Part shown: piece after piece, positions 1-9,099 of the stretch
Numbering within the stretch: the first letter of the stretch is position 1
How the letters are laid out: every line of letters starts with the position of its first letter
NCBI RefSeq assembly: GCF_036964665.1
Contig: NZ_JBAMDA010000004.1
Coordinates: forward strand, 1-64,000
Source: Nitrobacter sp. NHB1
GTDB taxonomy: Bacteria; Pseudomonadota; Alphaproteobacteria; Rhizobiales; Xanthobacteraceae
DNA: 64,000 bases
Reading direction: 5' to 3'
Program-made: the position numbers and the translations under genes
Notes under the pieces: generated by a model
What the model was told of the DNA's origin: nothing
Database searches by the model: none
The model's input: the letters and a program-made list of their open reading frames with translations, nothing else

Positions 1-113
1 CGCCGACTTCCAAAAACCCGGCCGGCTTCATGTCGGAACGGTGGCCGGCTTCATGTCGGAACAGTGGCCGGCTTCAAATCGGAATACCCGGCCGGAATAA
101 ATCGGAATCCGCA
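1..113. repeat. Terminal repeats of an IS21-type element (one end only)
   Basis: Four related units starting with gccggcttcatgtcggaac lie at about 21, 44, 67 and 91, with a period of 23-24 bases. Each contains a variant of the core tcggaa. Arrays like this are typical of IS21-family ends. Read on the minus strand, the outermost edge begins TGCGG, as the IS21 element at 27590 begins TGCG. The body of the element lies left of the window. It appears to have removed the start of the desaturase that follows. Confidence 0.6.
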
Positions 114-1004
114 GGTTATAACGTGGGCTACTCTCGATGCCGGCTATTGGATTGGATTGCTGCTAGCTGTGCCGGCTGCGGGCTTTCTCGTGCGTCTTTT
201 CATGATCCAGCACGATTGCGGCCACGGATCGTTCTTCCGCCACCGCCTCGCGAATGATTGGGTTGGGCGCGTCATCGGCGTGCTGACACTGACGCCATAC
301 GGTTTCTGGCGGCGGGCTCACGCCCTCCACCATGCCAGCTCGGGTAATCTCGATCGGCGCGGAATCGGCGACATCGATACGCTGACTGTCCGTGAGTTCC
401 TGGCGCTCTCCAAGGGGGGCCAGCTCTTATACCGCTTGTACCGGCATCCGATCGTGATGTTCGGAGTCGGCCCGGCATATCTGTTCATCTTTCGGCATCG
501 GTTGCCGATGGGACTTACGCGCCGTGGCTGGCAACCTTGGCTAAGCGCGATGGCGACGAATGTTGCAATCGCAGTTCTTCTGGCGACCATGGTCTCGCTG
601 TTTGGGCTTGGTCCATTCCTGCTTGTGCAGTTGCCTATCACGCTTCTTGCCACCTCGATCGGTGTCTGGCTGTTCTATGTCCAGCACCAGTTTGAGGATA
701 CATTCTGGGCCCGTGACGATGGCTGGAATCGTCACGAAGCCGCGCTGCAAGGCAGCTCGCACTATGACCTGCCCAACGTCCTGCGTTGGTTTACCGCCAA
801 TATCGGCGTGCGCCACGTCCATCATCTGTGCAGTCGGATTCCTTATTACCGGTTGCCACAGGTATTGAAGGATCACCCGCAGCTTTCCTCCATCGGACGG
901 CTGACTCTGGTGCGCAGCAAAGCCTTCGCTGTGTACGCAAGGCCCTTTGGGATGAGGATCGGCATAGGCTTGTTTCGTTTCGCGAGATTGCGTCTGCACC
1001 GTAA
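114..1004 (+). pseudogene. Fatty acid desaturase, N-terminally truncated and frameshifted
   Basis: This is a membrane di-iron desaturase of the delta-12/omega-6 type, which puts double bonds into membrane acyl chains. The three histidine boxes are present: HDCGH (211-225), HALHH (319-333) and HVHH (814-825). Hydrophobic stretches lie between the first and second boxes and again at about 540-680. The 5' end is replaced by the IS21-type repeats at 1-113, so the usual N-terminal residues are missing. Near 906-920 the reading frame shifts. The expected C-terminus, with residues SLRCVRKALWDED, continues in another frame and stops at 1004, while the original frame runs on without meaning towards 1290. 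The gene is almost certainly inactive. Confidence 0.8.
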
Positions 1005-1185
1005 CGGTTTCGAGCTTCGAATTACCGTCTCAGCAAGTCCCGTTCCGCGCCGGCTCCGAAACGGCAATTCGGCCACAGCCCGCCGTTCCGACGAGTTTCT
1101 CGCGGACTTCACGTTCAGGCAAAAAGATGCGCGCGCCACCATTGCTGCAAACGCTGGTCAACGACTAATGGCACCGGGAAATCGT

Positions 1186-3018
1186 TCACCGGGCTTTGCC
1201 GCCTGTTGGTGCGACCCGCTTGGAGCGCTGCTGCGCCGGGCCGCGCGCATCGATCAGGTTGAAGGCCGTATCGATGAGCCCGATATGTGAGAAGCCCTGG
1301 GGAAAGTTGCCCACGAGCCGCCTTCGAATGGGATCGTATTCTTCCGCGAGCAGCCCGAGATCGTTGCGCACGGCCAGAAGGCTCTCGAAGAGTTTTGATG
1401 CATCATCGATCCGGCCGAGCATCACATAGGCGTCGGCCAGCCAGAAGCTGCAGGCGAGAAACGCGCCTTCTTCGCCGCCGATTCCATCATCGACCTGGTC
1501 CGGCGAATAACGCAGCACGAACCCATTGCAGACCAGTTCCTGCTCGATTGCCGTGATCGTGCCGACCACGCGCGGGTCGTCGGCAGGCAAGAATCCGACT
1601 TGCGGGATGAGGAGGAGGCTCGCATCCAGAGCCTCGCCGCCATAGTGCTGCGTGAAGCTATTGCGCTTGGGATCAAAGCCGCTTTCGCAAATATCAGCGT
1701 GGATCGTGTCGCGCAGTTCCCGCCAGCGATCAACCGGGCCATCCAGACCGAAATGCTCGGCGGACTTGATAGCCCGGTCGAAGGCGACCCAGCACATCAG
1801 CCGGGAATGGGTGAAGGCTCGGGGTTCTCCCCGCACTTCCCATATCCCATTGTCCGGCTTTTGCCAGACCGTCTCGAGATGATCGAGAAGGACGCTTTGC
1901 AAGCGCCAGGCTTCGGCCAGCGGCGCCAGTTCAGCTTCGCGCGCGGTATGCAATGTTTCGACTAGTTCGCCATAAACGTCGAGCTGCATCTGGCCGACTG
2001 CTTCATTACCAACCCTGACCGGGGAACTCTCCTCATAGCCCGGCAGCCAAGGAACTTCATTCTCCGGCAGCCAGCGTTCGCCAGCAATGCCATACATGAT
2101 ACGAAGCTGCTCGGGATGCCCGGCAGCAGCGCGCAACAACCATTGCCGCCAAGCCTCCGCCTCTTCGCGATAACCTGCGTTCAACAGCGCGTACAGAGTG
2201 AGCGCGGAGTCGCGCAGCCAGCAATAGCGATAATCCCAGTTGCGGCTGCCGCCGATCGCTTCCGGAAGCGACGTCGTCGGCGCCGCCACGATGCCCCCTG
2301 TCGGTCCGAACGTCAGCAATTTAAGCGTGATGAGAGAGCGGATGACCGCATCGCGCCATACGTTGTGCTTGATGTCAAAGCGGCATCGTTTCGACCATTC
2401 TTGCCACCACGAAATCGTGCGGTCCATAGTCTCCGAACGATCCGGCACGAAGTGCGGCATCTTGTGGGAGCGATGATAGGAGAGCGTGAAAGGCACCTCT
2501 TCGTTTTCCCGAGCAGTGAAGCGAGCCGTGCTCTTCATTTCTCGGCCCTCCAATGCGACGGCCGTGTGCAATTCGACCGCGTCGGGGCCTGCGACGGCGC
2601 TTAGGCCGTAATCGCGATGTCTCACCCAGGGAACGGCCTGCCCGTAGTTGAAACGGAGGATGAGCTCCATGCTCATCGACACCTCGCCCCATACGTCACG
2701 CACGATGCGCACAACATCGACTTTCTCTTCATCGTCGGTGAGAGGCATGAAATCAGTAAGCGTGCAGGCCCCTGTCGCAGTCTCGAAGCGCGTCTCAAGC
2801 ACCGCGGTTCCGGGGACGTAGCGCCGGCTGATACGGCAGGCGGGATCCTCAGGCGCCAGCAGCCAGCGGCCGTGCTTTGGACCGCCTAGGAGGGCAGCGA
2901 AGCACGCAGCGGAGTCGAAGCGCGGCAGGCAAAGCCAGTCGATCGACCCGTCGCGGCTCACGAGCGCTGCGGAGATCATGTTACCGATGATGCCATAGTC
3001 CTCGATAGGCTTCGACAT
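1186..3018 (-). CDS. Glycoside hydrolase family 15 protein (glucoamylase/trehalase type)
   Basis: A 610-residue protein of the GH15 family, which removes glucose from alpha-glucans or hydrolyses trehalose by inversion. It has the N-terminal beta-sandwich region seen in bacterial GH15 proteins (motifs DYGIIGN and GSIDWLCLPRFDS). An (alpha/alpha)6 barrel follows, with the conserved NWDYRYCWLRDS at about residue 260 and a later VGNEAVGQMQLDVYGE segment. There is no signal peptide, so it should be cytoplasmic. The start at 3018 has a purine-rich ribosome site (aggaagggt) just upstream. An SDR remnant ends 18 bases upstream on the same strand, suggesting a former SDR-GH15 operon. A paralogue lies at 31055-32848. 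The substrate cannot be told from sequence. Confidence 0.88.
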   Translation of the reverse strand: MSKPIEDYGIIGNMISAALVSRDGSIDWLCLPRFDSAACFAALLGGPKHGRWLLAPEDPACRISRRYVPGTAVLETRFETATGACTLTDFMPLTDDEEKVDVVRIVRDVWGEVSMSMELILRFNYGQAVPWVRHRDYGLSAVAGPDAVELHTAVALEGREMKSTARFTARENEEVPFTLSYHRSHKMPHFVPDRSETMDRTISWWQEWSKRCRFDIKHNVWRDAVIRSLITLKLLTFGPTGGIVAAPTTSLPEAIGGSRNWDYRYCWLRDSALTLYALLNAGYREEAEAWRQWLLRAAAGHPEQLRIMYGIAGERWLPENEVPWLPGYEESSPVRVGNEAVGQMQLDVYGELVETLHTAREAELAPLAEAWRLQSVLLDHLETVWQKPDNGIWEVRGEPRAFTHSRLMCWVAFDRAIKSAEHFGLDGPVDRWRELRDTIHADICESGFDPKRNSFTQHYGGEALDASLLLIPQVGFLPADDPRVVGTITAIEQELVCNGFVLRYSPDQVDDGIGGEEGAFLACSFWLADAYVMLGRIDDASKLFESLLAVRNDLGLLAEEYDPIRRRLVGNFPQGFSHIGLIDTAFNLIDARGPAQQRSKRVAPTGGKAR

Positions 3019-3036
3019 GCTACCCTTCCTTTTCTG

Positions 3037-3216
<180 letters not shown>

Positions 3217-4230
3217 TCATCGCAGCCTTTGATTCGTAGCGGTTCCCGATGGAGCTTCGACAAGATTTCGGCCCCGCGCGTCCGCGGTTTGCGGGAGACG
3301 GGCGAGGGCCGCAGTGCGGTGTGCAAGAAGGCTCTGAGCTTCGACAAATACCCGCAAAACCTCCGGGTGGGCCATTCGGATGCGCCGCTCGATAGCGCTT
3401 ACCGCGTTCTCGACGTCAGCTGCGGAAATCTGGTCGGCGAATTCGAGGCTCAGCGTGACCAGCACCTCGCGCGGCCCGAAATGCATGGTGAGCATCTCGT
3501 TGATGCCGGCCACGCCGGATTCGGCGGCAGCGATCCGTCGGATATCGGCGCGTGTTTCTGGAGCGATTGCCTCGCCGGTGAGCAGACTCTGGGCTTCGTA
3601 GGCAAGAAAGGCAGCGGTAGTGGCGAGGATCAACCCGATTATAATGGAAGCTACGCCGTCGAGAACCGGCAGATCGAGCGCCTGCGAAAGGAAGACGCCG
3701 GCCATGGCGGCGGCGAGGCCAAGCATCGCCGCGCTGTCCTCCAGCAACACCGTGAATACCACCGGATCCTTGCTGCGCCGCATCGCCGAAACCCAGCCGA
3801 AATCTCCCTGCGATCGTCGGAATTCACGGAATGCCACGACCCAGACGGCAGCCTCGAAAACTATCGCCAGCCCGAGAACGATGTAGCTCACATAGGCGTT
3901 CTCGATTGGCTGCGGATGGCGCACCTTTTCAATGCCGTGGTACAGCGACAGTCCGGCTCCGACGCCGAAGATCAGCACAGCGACGACGAAGACCCAGAAA
4001 TAGAGCTGGAGACCATGCCCCAACGGATGCTCCGCGTCGGCGGGCCTTGCCGCGCGCTTGAGGCCGTAAAGGAGGAGCGCTTGGTTGCCGGTGTCGACGG
4101 TCGAGTGAATGGCCTCGCTCAGCATGGCGGCGCTTCCGGTGAGCCAGGCCGCGCCGTACTTGCTGATCGCGATCAGCGTGTTGCCCAAGAGCGCAGCGTA
4201 GATGACCGTTTTCGAAGCGTGTACCGCCAT
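3217..4230 (-). CDS. Cation diffusion facilitator (CDF) family transporter
   Basis: A 337-residue inner-membrane antiporter of the CDF family (Zn, Co, Cd, Mn or Fe efflux). Six hydrophobic segments are visible. Metal-site motifs are SEAIHSTVD, with H42 and D46 in TM2, and LLEDSAA, with E164 and D165 in TM5. A soluble C-terminal domain follows, containing GINEMLTMHFGPREV. The ATG at 4230 has a GAGGG-like site at a good distance, although an in-frame TTG at 4242 is possible. The last ~30 residues (after QSLLAHRTAALARLPQTA) look less conserved and may be altered by the junction with the SDR remnant downstream. The metal is not predictable here. Confidence 0.85.
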   Translation of the reverse strand: MAVHASKTVIYAALLGNTLIAISKYGAAWLTGSAAMLSEAIHSTVDTGNQALLLYGLKRAARPADAEHPLGHGLQLYFWVFVVAVLIFGVGAGLSLYHGIEKVRHPQPIENAYVSYIVLGLAIVFEAAVWVVAFREFRRSQGDFGWVSAMRRSKDPVVFTVLLEDSAAMLGLAAAMAGVFLSQALDLPVLDGVASIIIGLILATTAAFLAYEAQSLLTGEAIAPETRADIRRIAAAESGVAGINEMLTMHFGPREVLVTLSLEFADQISAADVENAVSAIERRIRMAHPEVLRVFVEAQSLLAHRTAALARLPQTADARGRNLVEAPSGTATNQRLR

Positions 4231-4242
4231 CGGATCCCTCAA

Positions 4243-4530
4243 TCGCTCGGCCGCGAGCGCTCGCCGCCGGCCTGGTGCGGGTCGAGCGCGAGTTGAGCCG
4301 GCCGATGCTCAGTTCAAGTTGGCGCTGCGCGGCCTCGATCGCCCCGGCGCACTGCGACCTGCCGTCCGAGTTCAACGCGGCAGCCAGAGTCGTCAGGGAC
4401 GTTTCGAGTTCGCTTGTCAGGATGTGATCGCCGAGCCCCGATAGTGAGCGCAGCAGGAGATCGTCCGCCTGCCGCCGGAGAGGCGGGGGCAAGCGGTGAA
4501 ACAGGATCGCAAAGGTCCGGTAGACCTCTG
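4243..4530 (-). other. Unrecognised coding-like fragment fused to an IS256 transposase start
   Basis: Downstream of the transposase N-terminus the same minus-strand frame continues through about 95 helix-rich residues (LPPPLRRQADDLLLRSLSGL, later SELETSLTTLAAALNS) before running into the CDF gene in another frame. I do not recognise the family. It may be the 3' part of an older gene upstream of the transporter that was cut when the IS256 fragment arrived. Confidence 0.35.
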
Positions 4531-4765
4531 CGAGCAGTTCTTCGATGAACTCACGCGATCGAGCCCGCACTTCGGCCTCAAGTGGATCAAACCAGTTGTC
4601 GAAAAGATCGCCGGTCATATCGGCCGCAGGCTGCAAGGAATCAGGCTTCATGGTAATGCTCGTCATGGCGTGGTCTCCAGTCCGACGCTTCAACGCCGGA
4701 TGATTCGAGGTTGAACACCCCGGAGACTACGCCACACTCAATTCCTACCAACTCCGCGATGGGAC
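4530..4765 (-). mobile_element. Left-end fragment of an IS256-family element
   Basis: The minus strand is nearly identical to the left end of the complete element at 10194-11612. It shares the terminal repeat gcggagttggtaggaatt, the untranslated leader and the first ~55 transposase codons up to EFIEELL. Homology then ends. In this copy the leader reads gccgatatgaccgg, two bases longer than the complete copy, so the longer N-terminus starting MTSITMKPDSL is in frame here but not there. Confidence 0.8.
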
Positions 4766-4819
4766 CTCATCAACCATGGCGTCCGCAGCAGGTCGATCAT
4801 CGCATCAGTCCATCGCGCC

Positions 4820-5128
4820 TTGCGAACTTTGGAAGCTGTGGGAAAGGTAGTTCGCGTCGAGGGTAAGTGGGTTTTGGCGACGCGGCAAAGGGAAGCTAGA
4901 AGCCACAACCGCAAGAAACGGCACCAAGGGCCGGTTGCTCATCAAAACGAACGATTGAAACTGCTTTCAAAAATTCTCGGAATGCTCGGTTCGTCTGAAG
5001 ACGGCGAAGTTTTGGTTGACGCAAGAAAAGCAGAAGCTAAGAGGATGGAGTTAGGTTTGTCTTGGGAAACTATCATCATGGACGACCGATCTTGGTCTCG
5101 ACTTAAGGCGCGCGTGCTAGGAAAATGA
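4820..5128 (+). CDS. Hypothetical protein
   Basis: An open frame of up to 102 residues beginning with TTG at 4820. An internal ATG at 4982 would give only 48 residues. The conserved-looking part is LKLLSKILGMLGSSEDGE followed by ARKAEAKRMELGLSWE, which resembles small uncharacterised Rhizobiales proteins often found near phage-like or accessory genes. I cannot assign a function. The stop overlaps the start of the next gene by four bases (ATGA at 5125), so the two are probably translated together. Confidence 0.5.
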   Translation: MRTLEAVGKVVRVEGKWVLATRQREARSHNRKKRHQGPVAHQNERLKLLSKILGMLGSSEDGEVLVDARKAEAKRMELGLSWETIIMDDRSWSRLKARVLGK

Positions 5129-5463
5129 AGAGGATAGATAGAGAGGAAGACGAACGGCGCGGGACTGTCACATATCAGTTGGACGACGGTCGTTTTGTGA
5201 CGCTTGAGGAAAGCGCTGTTGCGCAGTTCGGAGCGGACAATCTCATCCAATGGCTGGGTCTCGAACGTCTCCCGGTAATGCAGCAGGGCCGCCGTGTCGG
5301 CACACTCCCGGCAGATTTTGATCCTCTTAATGCCAGAATCCGGAACTCTCTGTATCAAGTCCGCCCCGGTGATCTGAAGCGTGAAGGAGATGCTTGGGTG
5401 GCAGAAGATATGCTGAGCTCAGATGACCTGGATGCTGTCATAGAATTTGAGCGGGACAAATGA
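5125..5463 (+). CDS. Conserved hypothetical protein
   Basis: A 112-residue acidic soluble protein with no signal peptide or membrane segment. It begins MKRIDREEDERRGTVTYQLDD and carries DGRFVTLEESAVAQFG and a C-terminal ML(S)SDDLDAVIEFE. I do not recognise a family. It is translationally coupled to the gene before it through an ATGA overlap at 5125, and a degraded gene follows 45 bases downstream. Confidence 0.55.
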   Translation: MKRIDREEDERRGTVTYQLDDGRFVTLEESAVAQFGADNLIQWLGLERLPVMQQGRRVGTLPADFDPLNARIRNSLYQVRPGDLKREGDAWVAEDMLSSDDLDAVIEFERDK

Positions 5464-5507
5464 CTCATGACTCGGTTCGTGAGGAGCATCGCTAGGATTC
5501 GTTCCTC

Positions 5508-5836
5508 GTGACCTTAAATTGGCAGGATGAACCTCCTCTCCGACCTACCGTCATAGCCGGCGACAAGCTCGATAACGACTATTGCGTGATCCATGAGGGC
5601 CGCAGCGTCGGCAGGATCAGGCTTGCCGAAGAACGTTCATGGCAGGGCTTCGTCTGGACGTGGAACGTCAACCCGCCGCTCCCGATCCCGTCATGATGCA
5701 ATGGATCGGCTGATAGTCTGGAAGCCGCGAAGAACGAGTTCAAGGCCGCGTGGGAACGGTTCTATGCGAGCCTCTGCCGGACCGGATCAGGCGCTGGCAC
5801 CTCATTGAGGACATCGGCACGTCGAATGAGTGGTAG
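5508..5836 (+). pseudogene. Frameshifted small hypothetical gene
   Basis: The product is readable only by changing frame twice. Residues NDYCVIHEGRSVGRIRLAEE are followed by GFVWTWNVNPPLPIPS, then ADSLEAAKNEFKAAWERFYA from about 5712 in another frame, then IRRWHLIEDIGTSNEW ending at 5836. The order and spacing fit one ~105-residue protein of the small Bradyrhizobium hypothetical type. Two indels, near 5695 and 5780, have broken it. The function is unknown. Confidence 0.6.
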
Positions 5837-6022
5837 CTGGAATGAACTGGTCTCGCCGCTTCGATCCACCGATCAAGACGCCAGGCGGCAACATGGTGCA
5901 AGCGCAAACCTATTCCGGACTTGTGGAAAGTGCCACCCCGGGGTTGGGGCTGGTCGACGGTCTGTTTATATCGGTGTTCTCGTGAGTCCTCTGCTATCTT
6001 CAGGAGAGTCTGGGATACGGCA

Positions 6023-6247
6023 ATGGCAAAACGTCGTGGTTTTAAGCAACTCACTCTTCAGGATCGCCTTACTTCTTGGGCCAACAAGACGCGAGCACAT
6101 GCGAGCGAACTGGAGCCAGGTCCCGTCCGAGAAGCCTTGCTGAAAAAAGCCGAGCAGGCGGAAACCGCAGCCAGACACGAAGCATGGTCGCAATCGGTAC
6201 GGTTGCAGCCGTCTACCAGTTCGCAACGTTCTGAACGGCAATGCTAA
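6023..6247 (+). CDS. Small conserved protein (MAKRRGFKQLTLQDRL family)
   Basis: A 74-residue, highly charged and probably helical protein. The ATG at 6023 is preceded by caggagagt and matches the start of its paralogue at 36717-36938. The two share RRGFKQLTLQDRLT-W, then ELEPGP-R-ALL-KA--AE-AAR--AWS. No catalytic motif or membrane segment is visible. I know no function. Two copies in one window suggest it travels with accessory DNA or is a lineage-specific stress protein. Confidence 0.65.
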   Translation: MAKRRGFKQLTLQDRLTSWANKTRAHASELEPGPVREALLKKAEQAETAARHEAWSQSVRLQPSTSSQRSERQC

Positions 6248-6288
6248 TCGATAGACAGCTACAAGTTTCGCGGACAAGGATGGTTCGC

Positions 6289-6366
6289 ATGAGTGAGGCA
6301 ACCGCAGAGCCAACATTAGAGGAAGCGCTGGTCGATATCCGGACCCTGGCCATCTTCGTCCTATAG
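6289..6366 (+). CDS. Possible very short ORF (25 codons)
   Basis: The reading frame ATGAGTGAGGCAACC... gives MSEATAEPTLEEALVDIRTL and ends in TAG at 6364. Codon use is plausible, but there is no strong ribosome site and no recognised family. It may be the start of a longer gene ended by a mutation at the TAG. Confidence 0.25.
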   Translation: MSEATAEPTLEEALVDIRTLAIFVL

Positions 6367-6451
6367 AGCGGCGATCAGACTGGTATGAAGCGCGACTTAG
6401 AGATGATCCTGACAATCGCGGAAATGGTGCTGCCAGGCACAGAGGTTTTCA

Positions 6452-6670
6452 ATGACTGACGAGAAGTGGGAGATAACGAACCCGCTCTGCGACTTAGATG
6501 TGGATGCTGCGATCAGACTTCGTTGGGTGCTTCGTGATATCCGCTCGGGGCGAGCGAAGCTCATGGTGCCACGCAGTGATGATCTGGCTTTGCTGGAACA
6601 GCGCGGGTTGGTCACGATGAGTGAGGGTGAGCCGGCGCTGACGGATGCGGCGAATTCGGTGATCCGATAG
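6452..6670 (+). CDS. Small conserved hypothetical protein
   Basis: A 72-residue soluble protein beginning MTDEKWEITNPLCDLDVDAA. The central WVLRDIRSGRAKLMVP and a C-terminal LLEQRGLVTMSEGEPALTDA resemble small Bradyrhizobium proteins with a winged-helix-like tail. No function is known to me. A GC hairpin lies just downstream at about 6682-6700. Confidence 0.55.
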   Translation: MTDEKWEITNPLCDLDVDAAIRLRWVLRDIRSGRAKLMVPRSDDLALLEQRGLVTMSEGEPALTDAANSVIR

Positions 6671-6757
6671 GCCAATAAAAAACCCCGCCGGACGCGGGAG
6701 GAACAGAGGGCAAGTTGGGGAATTGGTTAGGTCCACCCTGGAAAAAGGAGTGCCGCT

Positions 6758-7084
6758 ATGAACGATCCCGAAACACGTCCGAGCGTTGGCAAAGATGTAT
6801 ACCAGGACCCTCAGGGAGATCACCCCCCCGCGGCGCCTGACAATATGCGCCAAGGGCGTCCATCCGCGCCTGCAGACGCGGGGAACCCGGACCCTGGATA
6901 CCCCGACCAAAACACTATGAACAAGCAAAACCCCGATCAACAGCAGAATCGAGGCGAGAGACCGCAGATAGAGCAGCAAGACGAAAAAACTCGCAAGGCC
7001 GAAATCACGAAGGCCGTAGAGGAAGATGATCCGGACAATAACCCTCAGGGCCAAGAAAAAACCGGATACAGCGGCGGTTTCTAA
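6758..7084 (+). CDS. Low-complexity, probably disordered hypothetical protein
   Basis: A 108-residue hydrophilic protein rich in P, Q, N, D and G, with almost no hydrophobic residues (for example PDQQQNRGERPQIEQQDEKT). It has no signal peptide. The start at 6758 is preceded by aaaaaggagtgccgct, a good ribosome site. A strong intrinsic terminator follows at 7116-7142. A GGAAC sits at about 6695 with an aatt 16 bases downstream, a weak match to a stress promoter. It may be a desiccation- or stress-type disordered protein; that is a guess from composition. Confidence 0.6.
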   Translation: MNDPETRPSVGKDVYQDPQGDHPPAAPDNMRQGRPSAPADAGNPDPGYPDQNTMNKQNPDQQQNRGERPQIEQQDEKTRKAEITKAVEEDDPDNNPQGQEKTGYSGGF

Positions 7085-7115
7085 TCGAGCCGTGCAGTCG
7101 CGCTCGCTTTACTCG

Positions 7116-7142
7116 AAGGCCGCCCCTTGGGCGGCCTTTTTC
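7116..7142 (+). terminator. Intrinsic terminator
   Basis: The stem aaggccgcc/ggcggcctt closes on a short loop and is followed by a run of T. It lies 32 bases after the stop of the disordered-protein gene and just before the IS256 insertion. Confidence 0.85.
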
Positions 7143-7165
7143 ATTATAGAAAACCCGCCGGAGCG

Positions 7166-8482
7166 GGTTCATGCGGGGATGTCCCGATCTGGCGCCTTCA
7201 ATCGTCGGAAGCCCTTGTTGGCCTCGATCATGCCGGCCGCGACCCATCGCAAGGCCATACCGGCATCCCGCCAGCGTTTGACGTTGCGGGTGACGCGGCG
7301 AATGGTGCCCATCATGTTCTCGGCGATGTTGGTACAGGCGAGCGATCGACGAAGCTCCTTTGGCAGCTTCAACCGGACCATGGTCAGGATTTCGTCTAGG
7401 CCTTCGAGGATGCTGGCCGCTACGCCAGGCCATTGCTGGTCGAGTCGACGCGCGAGATTGCGGATCAAGTTTTCAGCCTTGTCGGCGTCATCGAGCTCCC
7501 AGGCCTGGCGCAGCACCCGACGGGTGGCCGCATGATGCTCTTTCGGCAGGCGTTCCATGATGTTGCGCGCCTTGTGGATCTGGCAGCGCTGGATCGCGGC
7601 GGCCGAACCGAAGGTACGGCGGATCGCCTTCGACAATGCTTTTGCGCCGTCGACGATAAACAGTCTTGGCATCGTCGGGTCGAGCCCGCGCACGACCAGG
7701 TTGTCCAGCAGGGGCCTGAACCGTCGCGGCGTTCTCGCTCGCCCCTTCCACCAGCGCCAGCGGATGCTTGTTGCCTTCGCCGTCAACCCCGATCGCGGCG
7801 ACCAGCACGAGATCGCCGCCGAGATGCAGCCCGTCGATTTGCACCACCAGAAGGTCGAGCGCGGATAGATCGGCAGCCATGAAGTCGGCCAGCCGCGCCG
7901 CCGACAGCGCTACGAACCTCCGCGAGGCCGCCGACTTCGAAACCCCCGATCCGGGCGGTGCCGGCACGTCACCCTCGGGCAGCCGGACAGCGCGACCGAA
8001 CCGGCGCGTCGACACATTGATCAGCATCAGGTTCATCGCCCAGCGACCGAGCCAGTCCTCCTGCGCCGCCGTTTCCCAGCTCGGGATCGTGATCTCGCGG
8101 CCGTCCACGCCCCGGGCCCGCGGGCGCTCGACCTCGATCTTGCCGCCGTGGAAGCCGATCCGCCCCCGCGTTCGGCCCCAACGGTGCGCCCGCCGCGCCG
8201 CATCGCGACCGTGGCGTGGCCCGCAGGCCGCCGTGACATCCGCTTCCATCATCGTGCCGAGCACTTCGATCCCTGCCGTAAGGCAGAACCGATCGAAGCG
8301 CGCCCGCACTTCCGCAAACGCTTCGTCCACAGCTCCGGTCGCCGGCAAACCAGCCGGTGTGATATCTCTCGTCATGGCGTTGCTCTCCTTGTGGAATCAG
8401 CACCCCGAGCCTACCGGCTCAAGGTGGGCAACGCCGACCTCTTCAGAAATTCAACAGAACCCGGGACATCCCCGGTTCATGC
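7166..8482 (-). mobile_element. IS256-family insertion sequence with 9-bp target duplication
   Basis: The element spans 7175-8473 (1299 bp). Its ends read ggggatgtcccg and cgggacatcccc. It is flanked by the direct repeat ggttcatgc at 7166-7174 and 8474-8482, as expected for this family. The intact repeats point to a recent insertion. The transposase stop codon is supplied by the target duplication, because the final tga lies just outside the inverted repeat. Confidence 0.9.
7169..8375 (-). pseudogene. IS256-family (mutator-type) transposase, frameshifted
   Basis: The reading frame from 8375 gives a typical mutator transposase: CGPRHGRDAARRAHRWG, then the DDE-region motif LLVVQIDGLHLGGDLVLVAA. 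Near 7720 one extra C in ggcccctgctgg shifts the frame. The rest (LLDNLVVRGLDP, then RLFIVDGAKALSKAIRR, then CTNIAENMMGTIRRVT) continues in a second frame to 7169. All catalytic segments survive across the two frames, so this is either a single-base mutation or a sequencing error in an otherwise complete enzyme. Confidence 0.85.
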
Positions 8483-8604
8483 AGTCTCAATCTTTTTAGC
8501 TGGCCGCTAGACTGGGACTTGAATTTTTGAGACCATGCGGGGCATCAATCATCGCTCTATAACCAAGAGACATGTGCCCGCGCCCAAACCTCCAAGATTG
8601 ACAG

Positions 8605-8630
8605 CCCGCCATGCCCGGCGGGTTTCTTTT
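8605..8630 (+). terminator. Intrinsic terminator-like hairpin
   Basis: The stem cccgcc/ggcggg is followed by tttctttt. No ORF lies directly upstream. Confidence 0.6.
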
Positions 8631-8705
8631 GTCCGGAACTCCTGCCCCTCGCCGGCATTAACCGGCCGGGACGGGGGGATAACTTGGCTGGTCCACCCCC
8701 GAACC

Positions 8706-8744
8706 AAAAAGGCCCGCATGGCACCTCGTCCGGCGGGCCTTTTT
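8706..8744. terminator. Bidirectional terminator hairpin
   Basis: The stem aaaaaggcccgc/gcgggcctttttg has A on the left and T on the right, so it can stop transcription from either strand. It closes the putative small transcript that would start near 8665. Confidence 0.7.
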
Positions 8745-8869
8745 GGTGGAGCACAACGGATGACCCTTGGTGACCTATCGCGTGACCTTTTTGTCGGGAA
8801 CGAATGCGTGCCTGCGGGCATTGAATGAGTGGATGGCCAGCTCCGTCTACCCTATGGGTGGTGTAATGA

Positions 8870-8908
8870 CCCGCCGGTGACCTCTCGCCGGCGGGTTTCC
8901 ATTTTTCA
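8870..8908 (+). terminator. Intrinsic terminator-like hairpin
   Basis: The 8-bp stem cccgccgg/ccggcggg is followed by a T-rich tail (tttccattttt). No coding region precedes it. Confidence 0.6.
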
Positions 8909-9099
8909 ATTAATCCGCGCTCCGCAGTCGGTGAACTCGATTTCGCCGCCCGGCAGTTCTCGCCAGGAATCGACCGCGGATATATACGCGAGCCGGCCGG
9001 CGATCGAGAAGCGCCGGCGCCGTCTGGCGGTCCTGCTCGCGGATGTCTCACCCATCGTCAGCCTTGGCTACCGGCGCCGTACGGCACATGTCGTTCGGG

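Larger units (their letters stand above)
8521..9095. other. Gene-poor stretch holding several terminator hairpins
   Basis: No convincing gene. At least three GC-rich stem-loops with T runs occur within 300 bases (8605-8630, 8706-8744, 8870-8908), each without a coding region in front of it. A GGAAC-N16-CATTA sequence at 8635-8660 precedes the middle one by about 45 bases, which could make a short non-coding transcript. Confidence 0.5.

Noticed and set aside
1-113. CRISPR-like repeats at the window start
   Set aside because: The units are 23 bases apart with almost no spacer and vary at the edges; they fit IS21 terminal repeats.
3229-4296. 355-codon plus-strand ORF antisense to the cation transporter
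   Set aside because: It has no recognisable domain, and the opposite strand encodes a well-supported CDF protein.
8557-9051. 164-codon minus-strand ORF over the terminator cluster
   Set aside because: It runs through GC hairpins, has no domain and looks like a frame opened by base composition.
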